Notes: generated by a model not told the origin, from the sequence alone. A DNA stretch of 64,000 nt from Streptomyces sp. WAC 01529 (GCF_003945545.1 NZ_CP029617.1:2491001-2555000), one strand, 5' to 3'; counted from the stretch's first letter, positions 25,757-36,482 are shown. Program-made: numbers and translations.

Positions 25757-26698
25757 TCAGACCGCGGTCAGGCGGCGCTGTTCGGCCACGGGCGGGGAGG
25801 TACGGGCCTGGTCGTAGCGGTGCAGGACGAGGCGGGCGAGCGTCGGGTGGGCGCCGAGCGGGGCCGCGGCGATCCAGGGCGCGGCGGCGGCGCTCTGGGT
25901 GGCGAAGCGGCCGGGTGCGGTGAAGTAGGCGGCGACGGCGACGCGGGTCCTGCCCTCGTCGGCCAGGGTCTGGAGCGCCTCGGGCACGGTGCGGGCGCAG
26001 GCGGCGGTGGGCGCGGCGTAGGCGGGGACGACGGGGACGCCGAGGCGGTCGGCGAGCAGCGCGGCGGCGGCCTCGGTCCCGGCGGCGGACTCCGGGTCGC
26101 GGGAGCCCGCGGCGGCGAGGGCGACGGCGTGGTGGCGGCGCGCGGTGGCGCCAAGGGGCCGCGCGGGCCAGCCCGCCTCGACGAGCCGGGTGTGCAGGGC
26201 CTCGGCGAGCAGCGGGTGCGGGCCGAGCGGGGCGGCGACGCGGGTGTCGAGGTGGGGTGCGTCGGCGGCGGCCGCCGGGATGTCGTGCTTGACGTGCTGG
26301 CCCGGGCTCAGGAGCAGCGGTACGAGCACGGCGCTGCCGCCCGGCTGCGCGGCGAGGGTGTCGGTGAGCAGGGGCTCGTTCAGCTCGATGTGCCCGAGCC
26401 GGACGGGGAGGCCGGGCCGTTGCTCGCGGATCCGCTCGGCGAGGGCCGTGACGGTGGCGAGGGCGCGGGGGTCGCGGCTGCCGTGGGGGACGAGGATGAG
26501 CGTGGGGCGGGTGTGCGGGTGGGGGTGCGTGTGGGGATGCGTGTGGGGGGTGGGGCGGGTGGCGGGGCGGCGGTTGCCGTCGGGTGAGACGAGGCTGAGC
26601 CTGCTGCCGAGCTGACTTGCGATGCGGTCCATGAGTTGCGCCGTACTGTCGAGGTGAGTGCTGCCGGACTCGTCGCGAAGAGGGTTCGACGGCGTCAT
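25757..26698 (-). CDS. Sirohydrochlorin chelatase (CbiX/SirB-like), with His-rich segment
   Basis: A 313-aa protein with two CbiX-type halves. VPHGSRDPRA gives the first-half catalytic histidine; GHIELNEP and LLLSPGQHVKHDIP hold conserved residues including a second histidine. The second half (LAAAGSRDPES) is degenerate. The enzyme inserts ferrous iron into sirohydrochlorin to give siroheme, needed by the nitrite reductase NirB encoded 15 kb away. Before the catalytic domain there is an alternating HTHPHTHPHPHT stretch (about residues 52-63), a plausible metal-holding segment. The start may be later than 26698. Confidence 0.85.
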   Translation of the reverse strand: MTPSNPLRDESGSTHLDSTAQLMDRIASQLGSRLSLVSPDGNRRPATRPTPHTHPHTHPHPHTRPTLILVPHGSRDPRALATVTALAERIREQRPGLPVRLGHIELNEPLLTDTLAAQPGGSAVLVPLLLSPGQHVKHDIPAAAADAPHLDTRVAAPLGPHPLLAEALHTRLVEAGWPARPLGATARRHHAVALAAAGSRDPESAAGTEAAAALLADRLGVPVVPAYAAPTAACARTVPEALQTLADEGRTRVAVAAYFTAPGRFATQSAAAAPWIAAAPLGAHPTLARLVLHRYDQARTSPPVAEQRRLTAV

Positions 26699-26946
26699 GA
26701 ACCGAGGATGGCCGGGGCAGATTGCGGGGGCGTTGCGTGGCCGTGACGGCTGTTTTCGCCGGGCTCACGGCGGTGCTCTCGGGGTCGTGTACGTCGGGGT
26801 CGCGCACGGGAGTTGGGTCAGGGGCGAATCAGGGGCGGGTCCGGGTTGCGGGGCCTGCCGGATGCCGGCGGGGTCACTTACGGTTGTGGCAGTGATCGGG
26901 TCGGGGGAGATCCGTGGGGGCGCGGTGGTGCGGGGGCGGTGCGGAT

Positions 26947-27705
26947 ATGGACCGGATGGATGGAGCGGGGCGACCGGGCCGGGCGGGGCTGCTGAGGCTG
27001 GCGCGATTGCGGTGGTCCGGGCGGCCCGGGTGGCCGGGGTGGCTGCGGCTTCCGCGTACGAGAAGGGGGCGGCGGCTGGCCGTGCAGGGGGCCATGGCCC
27101 TCTGCGTGCTCGGGCTGCTGCCCGCGACCTGGCTCTTCGTGACGACGGACAGCAAGATCGGCACGACCGCTGACGCGCCGCGCGCCCGGGTCGCGATGGT
27201 CTTCGGCGCCGGGCTCTGGGAGGGCGAGCCCTCGCCGTATCTCGCGCACCGGCTGGACGCGGCCGCCGATCTGTACCGCGCGGGCCGGATAGAGGTCGTG
27301 CTGGTGACGGGTGACAACAGCCGCGAGGAGTACGACGAACCGGACGCGATGCGCGCCTATCTGAAGAAGCACGGGGTGCCGGACCGCCGGATAGTGAGCG
27401 ACTACGCCGGGTTCGACACCTGGGACTCCTGTGTCCGCGCCAAGAAGATCTTCGGCGTGGACCGGGCGGTGCTGATCAGCCAGGGCTTCCACATACGCAG
27501 GGCGGTCGCGCTGTGCGACGCGGCGGGCGTCTCGTCGTACGGCGTCGGAGTGGACGCGGTGCACGACGCGACCTGGTACTACGGCGGCGCCCGGGAGATC
27601 TTCGCGGCAGGCAAGGCAGCGCTGGACGCCACGCTCCACCCGGCCCCACGCTTCCTGGGCCCGCGAGAGCGGGGAGTGGAACGCGCGCTGGCGTCGGGCC
27701 GGTGA
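26947..27705 (+). CDS. SanA/YdcF-family (DUF218) membrane protein
   Basis: A 252-aa protein. An Arg/Gly-rich N-terminus precedes one membrane helix (MALCVLGLLPATWLFV, about residues 44-59). The ElyC/SanA/YdcF domain follows: VFGAGLWEGEPSPYL, VTGDN, EPDAMRAYL and a conserved Asp/Cys/Arg patch (FDTWDSCVRAKK). Members affect cell-envelope integrity and vancomycin sensitivity in E. coli. I chose ATG at 26947 downstream of GGGGGCGG; a GTG at 26914 is an alternative. It is monocistronic and ends just before two repeat elements. Confidence 0.85.
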   Translation: MDRMDGAGRPGRAGLLRLARLRWSGRPGWPGWLRLPRTRRGRRLAVQGAMALCVLGLLPATWLFVTTDSKIGTTADAPRARVAMVFGAGLWEGEPSPYLAHRLDAAADLYRAGRIEVVLVTGDNSREEYDEPDAMRAYLKKHGVPDRRIVSDYAGFDTWDSCVRAKKIFGVDRAVLISQGFHIRRAVALCDAAGVSSYGVGVDAVHDATWYYGGAREIFAAGKAALDATLHPAPRFLGPRERGVERALASGR

Positions 27706-27749
27706 GTCTTGGGGCCCCGGGTGCCCCGAAGGAGCGCGGGTGCTTGAGT

Positions 27750-27796
27750 GCCCCAAAGGGGCGCGGGGAACTGCGCAACCAGCCACGACGCACCCG
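27750..27796. repeat. Streptomyces interspersed GC repeat, copy 2
   Basis: Begins with hairpin GCCCC-AAA-GGGGC and continues GCGGGGAACTGCGCAACCAG. It is the reverse complement of the copy at 19382. It lies between the SanA-like gene and nasA, so it can serve as a terminator. Confidence 0.8.
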
Positions 27797-27831
27797 CGGG
27801 TGGCTGGCCGCTGAGCGGCGGGGGCCCAGGT

Positions 27832-27880
27832 GCCCCAAAGGGGCGCGAGGAACTGCGCGACCAGCCACGACACACCCACA
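27832..27880. repeat. Streptomyces interspersed GC repeat, copy 3
   Basis: Same orientation as the copy at 27750, with start-to-start distance 82 bp. Differences are GCGAGGAAC in place of GCGGGGAAC and GCGACC in place of GCAACC. The tandem arrangement suggests local duplication or preferred insertion next to existing copies. Confidence 0.8.
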
Positions 27881-28007
27881 GGTGCCTGACCGCGCACCAA
27901 ACCGACCCCACCTCACAGCGAGGTGCGGCCATGGCTGAGATCGGCTTACCGCGTGCGTAACGCGAGCACGTCAGGGCACGTAACAAGAACGGAGGACGCT
28001 GGACGGC

Positions 28008-30284
<2,277 letters not shown>

Positions 30285-30393
30285 GAGGCCCTCAGCGGGT
30301 GCGCCCGGTGGCGGTGGCCGCCATAGGCATGCCGGGCGCGAGGGTGACAGCTCCCGGTCTGCGCCCACAGGGGCAGGCGCGCCGTTCCCGCGA

Positions 30394-30732
30394 TCACTCG
30401 GCGGTCTCGCGCTCCACCCACTCCAGGTAGGCCGCGTTCCCCCGCGCCACCGGGGTCGCGATGATCTCCGGGGTGTCGTAGTCGTGGGCGTCGGCGAGCC
30501 ATGCCTCCAGGGCGGCGTAGCGCGCGGTGGTCGTCTTGAGCAGCAGTTGCCATTCCTGCGCGGTCTCGATCTCGCCCTCCCAGCGGTACACGGAAGTGAC
30601 GGGTCCGGTGATCTGCGCGCAGGCCGCGAGCCGGGCCTGGACCGCCCCGCGCGCGAGGTCGCGCGCCTTGTGTTCCGCGTCGGTCGTGGTCAGCACGGTC
30701 AGCACGGCAAGCGCCTTCGGTTCTGCGTCCAT
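30394..30732 (-). CDS. cutA: Divalent-cation tolerance protein CutA1
   Basis: A 112-aa CutA1 protein: VLTTTDAEHKARDLARGAV, LAACAQI, YRWEGEIE (the trimer-forming strand) and YDTPEIIATPV at the C-terminus are all conserved. CutA1 is a small cytosolic trimer linked to copper tolerance, but its biochemical role is unresolved; it resembles PII-type signal folds. The start ATG at 30732 begins MDAEPKALAVLTVL. It is convergent with nasA with about 110 nt between. Nothing suggests truncation. Confidence 0.94.
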   Translation of the reverse strand: MDAEPKALAVLTVLTTTDAEHKARDLARGAVQARLAACAQITGPVTSVYRWEGEIETAQEWQLLLKTTTARYAALEAWLADAHDYDTPEIIATPVARGNAAYLEWVERETAE

Positions 30733-30924
30733 GCGCCGATTGTGCCCAGCCCTCGCGCGGACCGTTGCGCCAGCCCTCACGTGACCGTTACGCCAGCCCT
30801 CGCGCGGCCCGTTGCGCCCCGCCCCCGCGCAGGCCCCGGACCCGACCGTCGCGCGCTGTCGCCGCCAGAGGCGAGTGCCCTGGTCGAAGGTCCCGAGATG
30901 TCGGAGTTCTCCAGCTGTAGTCGT

Positions 30925-30939
30925 GGTTGTTACACAACC
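30925..30939 (+). promoter_or_regulatory. Inverted repeat upstream of the lipoprotein/kinase operon
   Basis: Perfect inverted repeat GGTTGT-TAC-ACAACC in an unusually AT-rich patch, 125 nt before the lipoprotein start. It is a candidate operator for the lipoprotein/histidine-kinase operon or part of its promoter. The surrounding 331-bp gap (30733-31063) holds no other supported feature. Confidence 0.4.
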
Positions 30940-31063
30940 TCCCGTTTTCTGTGATGGACGGTTCCTACGGTCGACAGCGGTGGCCGGCCCCTGCCGAACC
31001 CCCTGCGCAGTCCCTGGGCCGGCCACCACCAGCCCACCGGCCTCCGCACGAGTCAGCCACGCC

Positions 31064-31804
31064 ATGAACCCGAACCTCCGCCGCCTGCTCCTCTCGGGCG
31101 CCGCCCTCCTCGTCGCCCTCGCTGCCTCCGTGCTCGCCGGATGCACCGGCCCCGACGGCCTCGGCCCGGGCGAGGCCGCGCCTTCCGTCTCCGCGCAGCC
31201 GCGCCCGGAGGCGGTCTGGCCCGCCTGGTCGGGTACGTCGTCGCTGGCACCCGGCGCCGACGCCGCCACGCGTCAGCCGCCCCCGCGGGCGCTTGAGGGG
31301 CTGCCGAAGGTCGGTTCGGGAGGGCTCGCCTCGCTGGATGTCCACACGGTCCTGCGGGCGGATCCGCGGACGAAACCGCTGGCCGAGCGGGGGCTGATCG
31401 ACCGGCCGGGGCGGGCGGGGCTGCGGCCGCCCATGTTCATGGACCTGACCGGCGACAAGAAGCCCGAGTTGCTGGTCGCCGCGGACACGGAGAGCGGGCG
31501 GAACATCCTGACCGTCTACACCGAGCGCGGCGGCAAGGTCTATCCGATCCTGTTCACCTCCGGCAGGCGGATGAGCGTCGAGACGATCGGCCCCGACCTG
31601 CTGGTCCGCACGCCGTGCTCGGACGGCGGCGAGCAGGCCGTGCGCTTCCACTGGGACGGCGCGCGGATGTCCACGGTCAGCGACATCAGGGACTACAAGA
31701 AGCCGGGGGACTCCCCGGAGACGGTGGGGCCGAGGCCACGCGCCTCGGACACAGCGGAGCCGAGGCCGCGTGCCTCCGAGACCGCACCCACGGGAGGGCC
31801 CTGA
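31064..31804 (+). CDS. Lipoprotein with beta-propeller-like repeat, CseA-like
   Basis: A 246-aa exported lipoprotein: signal peptide with LLVALAASVLAGC lipobox (Cys near residue 27), then a Pro/Ala-rich linker. The core LTGDKKPELLVAADTESGRNILTVY resembles an FG-GAP/VCBS-type repeat. The C-terminus repeats PRPRASDTAE/PRPRASETAP. It overlaps the histidine-kinase start (TGATG), so it is probably an accessory sensor. In S. coelicolor the CseA lipoprotein modulates the CseBC system in the same way; here the similarity is mainly of organisation. Confidence 0.75.
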   Translation: MNPNLRRLLLSGAALLVALAASVLAGCTGPDGLGPGEAAPSVSAQPRPEAVWPAWSGTSSLAPGADAATRQPPPRALEGLPKVGSGGLASLDVHTVLRADPRTKPLAERGLIDRPGRAGLRPPMFMDLTGDKKPELLVAADTESGRNILTVYTERGGKVYPILFTSGRRMSVETIGPDLLVRTPCSDGGEQAVRFHWDGARMSTVSDIRDYKKPGDSPETVGPRPRASDTAEPRPRASETAPTGGP

Positions 31805-33177
31805 TGCGGCTGAGGACCGCGCGGGCGCGGCTCCGCATGCCGCGTCGGCTCCGGGCCGCCCGGACCCAGGCCCTTCACGCCGCCTGGCGTGCCCTGGTTC
31901 CGCGCGGGGCCGAGCGGAACGGTCTCGGGCTCCGCTGGAAGATCGCCGCGCTCCTCGCCTGCGGGTGTGCCGTCGTCGCCGTCGCCATCGGGCTGCTCAT
32001 CCACCACGCCAGGCTCGACCAGGTCGCGGGGAACGCCCGCTCGAACGCGACCGCGCAGCTCGTCCGCGTGCGCCAGCTGTACGAGTTGACGGGGCAGGTC
32101 GACCGGAGCGACACGGACGCGGCCCTCGACGATCCGGACCTGCCCGAGCCGCTGCGGCGGGCCGCGCTGGCCGGGCAGCGGAGCACCTATCTCGACCTGG
32201 CCTCGGACGACCCGTGCGTCTGGGCGGCGAGACCGGTCGGCGGCCGTACCCGTCACGTGCTGTCCGTCCGCGAGTCGCTGCGCGAACAGGCGGACGAGGT
32301 AGCCGACTTCGACCGGCAGCTGATGATCTCGGGAGCCGTGGTCGTCGGCCTCGCCGCGCTCGGCGGGGCGGGGCTCTCCAGCAGGCTCAGCCGTGAACTG
32401 CGTACCGCCGCCGCCATCGCGCGCCGCATCAGCCAGGGCGACCTGGACGCCCGTATCCACCCTCCCCGGCCGCCGGACGCGCGGCACGCCAAGGACGAGG
32501 TGGCCGAACTGGCCACCGCCGTCGACACGATGGCCGCCTCCCTGCAACAGCGCCTGGAGGCCGAGCAGCGCTTCACCGCCGATGTCGCGCACGAGCTGCG
32601 CACCCCGCTGACCGGGCTGCACACGGCGGCCGAGCTGCTGCCGCCGAGCCGCCCGACCGAGCTGGTGCGCGACCGGGTGCACGCCCTGCGGACCCTCACG
32701 GAGGACCTGTTGGAGGTGGCACGGCTGGACGCGGAGGTGGAGAAGCCGGACCTGGAAGTGCATCCGCTGGGGCGGCTCGTCGAGACGATCGCCGAGCGCG
32801 CGGGCGGCTCGCAGGCCGCCTTCACGGCACGCGGGACGCGGGCCGCGTATGAGACGTTCGTACGCACCGACGTGCGACGCCTTGAGCGGATTCTGACGAA
32901 TCTCGTCGCCAACGCCCGTAAGCACGGCGGCGATCCCGTCGAGGTGCGGGTCGAGGGCACCGAGGTGACGGTCCGCGATCACGGCCCCGGCTTCCCCGAC
33001 TGCCTCCTGAAGGACGGCCCGCAGCGCTTTCAGACCGGTGCGCGCGAGCGCGGCCAGGGGACCGGCCTGGGACTGACCATCGCGTTCGGCCAGGCCCAGG
33101 TGATCGGCGCGAGCGTGGAGCTGGCCAACGCGGTGGACGGCGGGGCGGTGGCGGTCGTCAGCCTGCCGCGGGCCTAG
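31804..33177 (+). CDS. Sensor histidine kinase
   Basis: A 457-aa membrane kinase. TM1 (about 43-64) and TM2 (about 178-198) flank an extracytoplasmic domain; a HAMP domain follows. The phospho-acceptor is H263 in DVAHELRTPL, with a short dimerisation region. The ATPase domain has NLVANARKHGG (N box), DHGPGFP (G1) and GTGLGLTIAFG (G2). It is translationally coupled to the upstream lipoprotein. No response regulator is adjacent on either side, which is unusual for this arrangement. Confidence 0.93.
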   Translation: MRLRTARARLRMPRRLRAARTQALHAAWRALVPRGAERNGLGLRWKIAALLACGCAVVAVAIGLLIHHARLDQVAGNARSNATAQLVRVRQLYELTGQVDRSDTDAALDDPDLPEPLRRAALAGQRSTYLDLASDDPCVWAARPVGGRTRHVLSVRESLREQADEVADFDRQLMISGAVVVGLAALGGAGLSSRLSRELRTAAAIARRISQGDLDARIHPPRPPDARHAKDEVAELATAVDTMAASLQQRLEAEQRFTADVAHELRTPLTGLHTAAELLPPSRPTELVRDRVHALRTLTEDLLEVARLDAEVEKPDLEVHPLGRLVETIAERAGGSQAAFTARGTRAAYETFVRTDVRRLERILTNLVANARKHGGDPVEVRVEGTEVTVRDHGPGFPDCLLKDGPQRFQTGARERGQGTGLGLTIAFGQAQVIGASVELANAVDGGAVAVVSLPRA

Positions 33178-33232
33178 GACCGCCCTCACGCCCGTACGGC
33201 CTCATTCCCGTACGACCTAACTCCCGTACGAC

Positions 33233-33895
33233 CTAACCTCCGTACGGCCGGACCGCCTTGGCCGCCCGCAGTGCCCAGCCCCACCACGCCAGTTGGTCGA
33301 GCATGGCCTTGGCCGCGGCGTCGGCGGCCGACGGGTCGCGGTGGTTGCCCTGGTCGTCGAAGAGGGCGCCCGCGTTGTGGAAGGAGACGGTGTCGCGGAT
33401 CGTCATGGTGTGCAGCTCCGCGAAGACCGGGCGCAGGTGCTCCACCGCGCGCAGGCCGCCGGAGAGGCCGCCGTACGAGACGAAGGCGAGCGGCTTCGCC
33501 TCCCACTCGGCCTTGTGCCAGTCGATGAGGTTCTTCAGGGACGCCGGGTAGGAGTGGTTGTACTCGGGGGTGAGGACGATGAACGCGTCGGCGGCGGCCA
33601 GCTTCGGGGTGACCTTGGCGAGTTCGGCGGCCACGGCGGCGGGCGGGTTGAAGGAGAGGGAGGTCGGCAGGTCGGATTCGGCCAGGTCGACGACGTCGAC
33701 GGTGAGGTCGGAGCGCTCGCGGACCCGGGCGAGCAGCCACTCGGCGACGATCGGCCCGAAGCGGCCCTCGCGGTTGCTGCCGACGATGACGGCGACGCGA
33801 AGGGGCGCGTCGCCACCGCTGTCACCCGCGAAAGCGGAGGCGGAAGGAGCGGAAGGGGTGGACAGAAGGGGCAGGGAGGACGTGGTCTCGGTCAT
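33233..33895 (-). CDS. NADPH-dependent FMN reductase
   Basis: A 220-aa flavodoxin-fold quinone/FMN reductase. GSNREGRFG forms the FMN phosphate loop, TPEYNHSYPASLKNLIDW and SYGGLSGG are the remaining FMN contacts. The first ~28 residues are Ser/Pro/Ala-rich and may not be conserved. It reduces FMN, quinones or redox dyes. It is divergent from a SoxR-like gene, and the 64-bp gap contains a MerR-type dyad, fitting redox-induced expression; a flavin reductase of this kind is among the known S. coelicolor SoxR targets. Confidence 0.92.
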   Translation of the reverse strand: MTETTSSLPLLSTPSAPSASAFAGDSGGDAPLRVAVIVGSNREGRFGPIVAEWLLARVRERSDLTVDVVDLAESDLPTSLSFNPPAAVAAELAKVTPKLAAADAFIVLTPEYNHSYPASLKNLIDWHKAEWEAKPLAFVSYGGLSGGLRAVEHLRPVFAELHTMTIRDTVSFHNAGALFDDQGNHRDPSAADAAAKAMLDQLAWWGWALRAAKAVRPYGG

Positions 33896-33911
33896 GGGGC
33901 AAGCCTCGTAG

Positions 33912-33932
33912 TTAAACCTTGGTTGAGGTCAA
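33912..33932. promoter_or_regulatory. MerR/SoxR-type operator between divergent genes
   Basis: Imperfect dyad TTAAACC-TT-GGTTGAG (33912-33927) matches 5 of 7 positions per arm. The minus strand reads TTGACC (-35-like) at 33932-33927 directly before it, as in MerR-type promoters where the operator sits in the spacer. It likely serves the FMN reductase gene and possibly the regulator itself. Confidence 0.55.
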
Positions 33933-33959
33933 GCGTGGACTTCTGGCTAACCTGACCGC

Positions 33960-34481
33960 ATGACCCCGCATCTCGCGCCGCACGCCAAGGAAGCCACCGT
34001 CGGGGAACTCTCCGCACGCAGCGGGGTCTCCCCCTCCGCCCTGCGGTTCTACGAGCGCGAAGGGCTCATCAAGTCCCGCCGCACCACCGGGAACCAGCGC
34101 CGTTACGGACGCGACACCCTGCGCAGGCTCGCCTTCATCCGCACCTCGCAGCGGCTCGGCATCCCGCTGGCCACCATCCGCGAGGTGCTCGGCCTGCTGC
34201 CCGAGGACCGCACGCCGACCCGCGAGGACTGGGCGCGGATCTCCGAGTGCTGGCGCGCCGACCTCGACGCCCGGATCCGCACCCTCCAGCGGCTGCGCGA
34301 CGACCTCACCGACTGCATCGGCTGCGGCTGCCTCTCGCTCGCCAAGTGTGCGCTGACCAACCCGTGGGACGAGCTGGGCGAGCGCGGCCCCGGGGCGCGC
34401 CGCCTGGTCGAGGAGGAGGACCCGTGCGCCGCGAAGAGCTGCCCGGAAGCGCGGGCGGACGAGGTGGGAGCTGTCTCGTAG
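33960..34481 (+). CDS. soxR: SoxR-like redox-sensing MerR regulator
   Basis: A 173-aa MerR-family regulator. The N-terminal winged helix (GELSARSGVSPSALRFYEREGLI) is followed by a dimerisation helix and the [2Fe-2S] motif CIGCGCLSLAKC (CX2CXCX5C), which defines SoxR. Redox-active compounds oxidise the cluster and switch on target promoters. The longer, acidic C-terminus (VEEEDPCAAKSCPEARADE) adds two Cys. It is divergent from the FMN reductase and 9 nt before the aminotransferase gene. In Streptomyces SoxR responds to endogenous redox-active antibiotics. Confidence 0.88.
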   Translation: MTPHLAPHAKEATVGELSARSGVSPSALRFYEREGLIKSRRTTGNQRRYGRDTLRRLAFIRTSQRLGIPLATIREVLGLLPEDRTPTREDWARISECWRADLDARIRTLQRLRDDLTDCIGCGCLSLAKCALTNPWDELGERGPGARRLVEEEDPCAAKSCPEARADEVGAVS

Positions 34482-34490
34482 CGTGGCCGC

Positions 34491-35288
34491 ATGACAACCA
34501 CGGACCTGGTGCAGCGCATCGAGATCGACGGACAGCCGGCCACGGCGGGAAGCCTGCTCTGGCCCGCCCTCGTCAACACCGGACACTTCACCGCGATGCA
34601 GGTCAGGGGCGGCAAGGTGCGGGGCATCGAGCACCATCTGGCCCGGCTCGACGCGGCCACGCGCGAACTGTTCGGGCGGGAGCTGGACGGGGAGCGGGTG
34701 CGCGGCGCGGTCCGGCACATCCTGCGGGACGACATCGACGACGCGTCCGTACGTGTGTACGTCCACGCACCGCACGGGGAGCCGTCCCTCATGGTCACCG
34801 TGCGGCAGCCCGTCGTGCTGCCCGCGGGCATGGCGGCCCGCGCGCAGGCGCTGACCGCCGTGCCGTACCAGCGGCCCTTCGCCCACATCAAGCACCTGGG
34901 CGGCTTCGGGCAGGCCCGGCACGGCGAGCTGGCGCGGTCGGCGGGCTTCGACGACGCGCTGCTCACCGGCCCCGGCGGGGAGATCAGTGAGGGCGCCGTC
35001 ACGAACATCGCCTTCTTCGACGGCACACGGGTCGTGTGGCCGGACGCGCCCCACTTGGCCGGCATCACGATGCGGCTGATCGAGGAGCGTCTGCCGGCCG
35101 CCGGGTTGCCCACCGGGCACGCCCCCGTCACCCTCGCGGATCTGCCGTCGTACTCGGCTGCCTTCGTCACCAACGCGTGGGGGGTGAGTCCGGTGCGCCG
35201 CGTCGACGATGTCGCGTACGCCGTCGACGAGAAGCTGATGGCGATCGTGGCCGGGGTCTACGAGGAGGTCCCCTGGGACACGATCTGA
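34491..35288 (+). CDS. Class IV aminotransferase (branched-chain/ADC-lyase type)
   Basis: A 265-aa PLP-fold IV enzyme. The cofactor-binding lysine lies in AHIKHLGGFGQ, with EGAVTNIAFF and GITMRLIEERLP downstream as in PabC/IlvE relatives. Such proteins are branched-chain aminotransferases, D-amino-acid aminotransferases or aminodeoxychorismate lyases; the sequence does not settle which. ATG at 34491 starts 9 nt after the SoxR-like gene, so the pair may be cotranscribed. No start-site anomalies. Confidence 0.88.
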   Translation: MTTTDLVQRIEIDGQPATAGSLLWPALVNTGHFTAMQVRGGKVRGIEHHLARLDAATRELFGRELDGERVRGAVRHILRDDIDDASVRVYVHAPHGEPSLMVTVRQPVVLPAGMAARAQALTAVPYQRPFAHIKHLGGFGQARHGELARSAGFDDALLTGPGGEISEGAVTNIAFFDGTRVVWPDAPHLAGITMRLIEERLPAAGLPTGHAPVTLADLPSYSAAFVTNAWGVSPVRRVDDVAYAVDEKLMAIVAGVYEEVPWDTI

Positions 35289-35620
35289 GGGGCGCGGCGG
35301 GCGCCACGGAGGCGCGGCGGGGTGCACCGCGCCGCGCCGCACCTAGCCGCACGGGACCGACCCAGCCGTACCGGCCCACTCCGAGCCGCACCCAGCCGCA
35401 CCGGACCCACCGGATCGCACCAAGCCGCACCGGACCTCACCCAGCTGCACCGGGCCGTACCGGCCCACTCCGAGCCGCACCCGGCCGCACCGGGCCGACG
35501 GCCTCGCCGGTGCCTCCGCCGAGGGGCCGGGTCACCCATTCACAGCCGCCGCGCGCGCTCTTCGGAGTCTTGCCGCCGACAAGCCGGTGACCTGCTGGAA
35601 CGCTCACCTCGTCGGGCCGG
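35289..35620. repeat. Gene-free stretch with repeated Pro/Arg-coding-like GC sequence
   Basis: No credible gene. A 29-bp unit beginning GCCGTACCGGCCCACTCC occurs at 35365-35393 and again at 35454-35482 (89 bp apart), within many shorter variants of an AGCCGCACCGGACC motif. The pattern indicates expansion of a short GC-rich word. Confidence 0.7.
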
Positions 35621-35641
35621 AAGCCGCTCGTTCGGCGGCTT
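35621..35641 (+). terminator. Hairpin between aminotransferase and surface-protein genes
   Basis: Perfect stem AAGCCGC (35621-35627) / GCGGCTT (35635-35641) with a 7-nt loop and TTCT at its 3' side. It may terminate plus-strand transcription or be part of the 5' leader of the next gene. Confidence 0.55.
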
Positions 35642-35771
35642 TCTGATGGTTCATCAGGAGGCGTGGGCCGCCGAGTGCCACTTACCTCGGTACAGCGGGG
35701 CTCGACCGACGCAGCGGCACTTGGGGGTGCCGCGGGGCGTGTCCCGCGAAGGCCTCGGAGGAACGAGCACC

Positions 35772-36362
35772 ATGCGCAACGCCCGCCTGCTGTCCGGTAC
35801 CGCGCTCGCCGTAGCGGCGGCGGGCGCCCTGGCCGCCCCCGCCTCCGCATCCGCGTCCGCCACGCCCGCGTTCGCCGCGCCCGCTCCCGCCCCCGTCGGC
35901 GGCCTGGAGATCCAGCCGGCGACCGTCATGCCCGGTTCCGCCGTCACCGTGCACACCACCGCCTGCGGCTCCGGAGGGACCGCGACGGGGGACGCGAGCG
36001 CGGTCGGGGCGGGCACGTTCACGCTCGCGCCGGGCGCGCGGCCCGAGGACGTGACCGGGCGGTTCGAGGTGCCGCCGTCCGCGCAGCCCGGCACCTACGA
36101 GATCGTCGCCAAGTGCTCCGGTTCCGGCGGTGCCGCCGTGAGGAACAAGCAGGTCGCGGGCGATCTGGTGGTGACGATCACCTCCACGGCGGCCGCCGCG
36201 GAACAACCGCGTCCGCATCCGCGGGGGCATGTGAAGACGGGGGTCGGCGGCGCGCTCGGTCCCGACCCCGTGCAGACCGCGGCGGGAGTGGCGGCCCTGG
36301 CCGTCGCCGCCGCGGGCGGTACCTGGCTCCTGCATCGCCGGGCGAGAGGCGACAGGATCTGA
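35772..36362 (+). CDS. Secreted, C-terminally membrane-anchored surface protein, probable sortase substrate
   Basis: A 196-aa protein. A signal peptide (residues about 1-29, Ala-rich, with ASA cleavage pattern) is followed by a compact Ig-like region with two cysteines (TTACGSGG and AKCSGSGG). The C-terminus has VKTGVGGALGPD, a hydrophobic helix and HRRARGD, which is the layout of a cell-wall sorting signal but without LPxTG. GGAGGAACG is a good ribosome site. It lies 120 nt upstream of the class F sortase, the typical pairing. Confidence 0.85.
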   Translation: MRNARLLSGTALAVAAAGALAAPASASASATPAFAAPAPAPVGGLEIQPATVMPGSAVTVHTTACGSGGTATGDASAVGAGTFTLAPGARPEDVTGRFEVPPSAQPGTYEIVAKCSGSGGAAVRNKQVAGDLVVTITSTAAAAEQPRPHPRGHVKTGVGGALGPDPVQTAAGVAALAVAAAGGTWLLHRRARGDRI

Positions 36363-36482
36363 CGGACACCCTCCGCTGTCCACCGGTACCGCCGCCCGCG
36401 CCCCCTCCCGGCCCGTGTCCCCTCGTGGGCCGGGAGGGGGACGAGGGAACCCCGGCCCGACCGACCCCGAGGGGGACGCCGT

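Noticed and set aside
22802..26587. 1261-codon plus-strand open frame across three minus-strand genes
   Set aside because: It spans the reductase, dgt and chelatase genes, all with clear catalytic motifs on the other strand; such long antisense frames are common in high-GC DNA.
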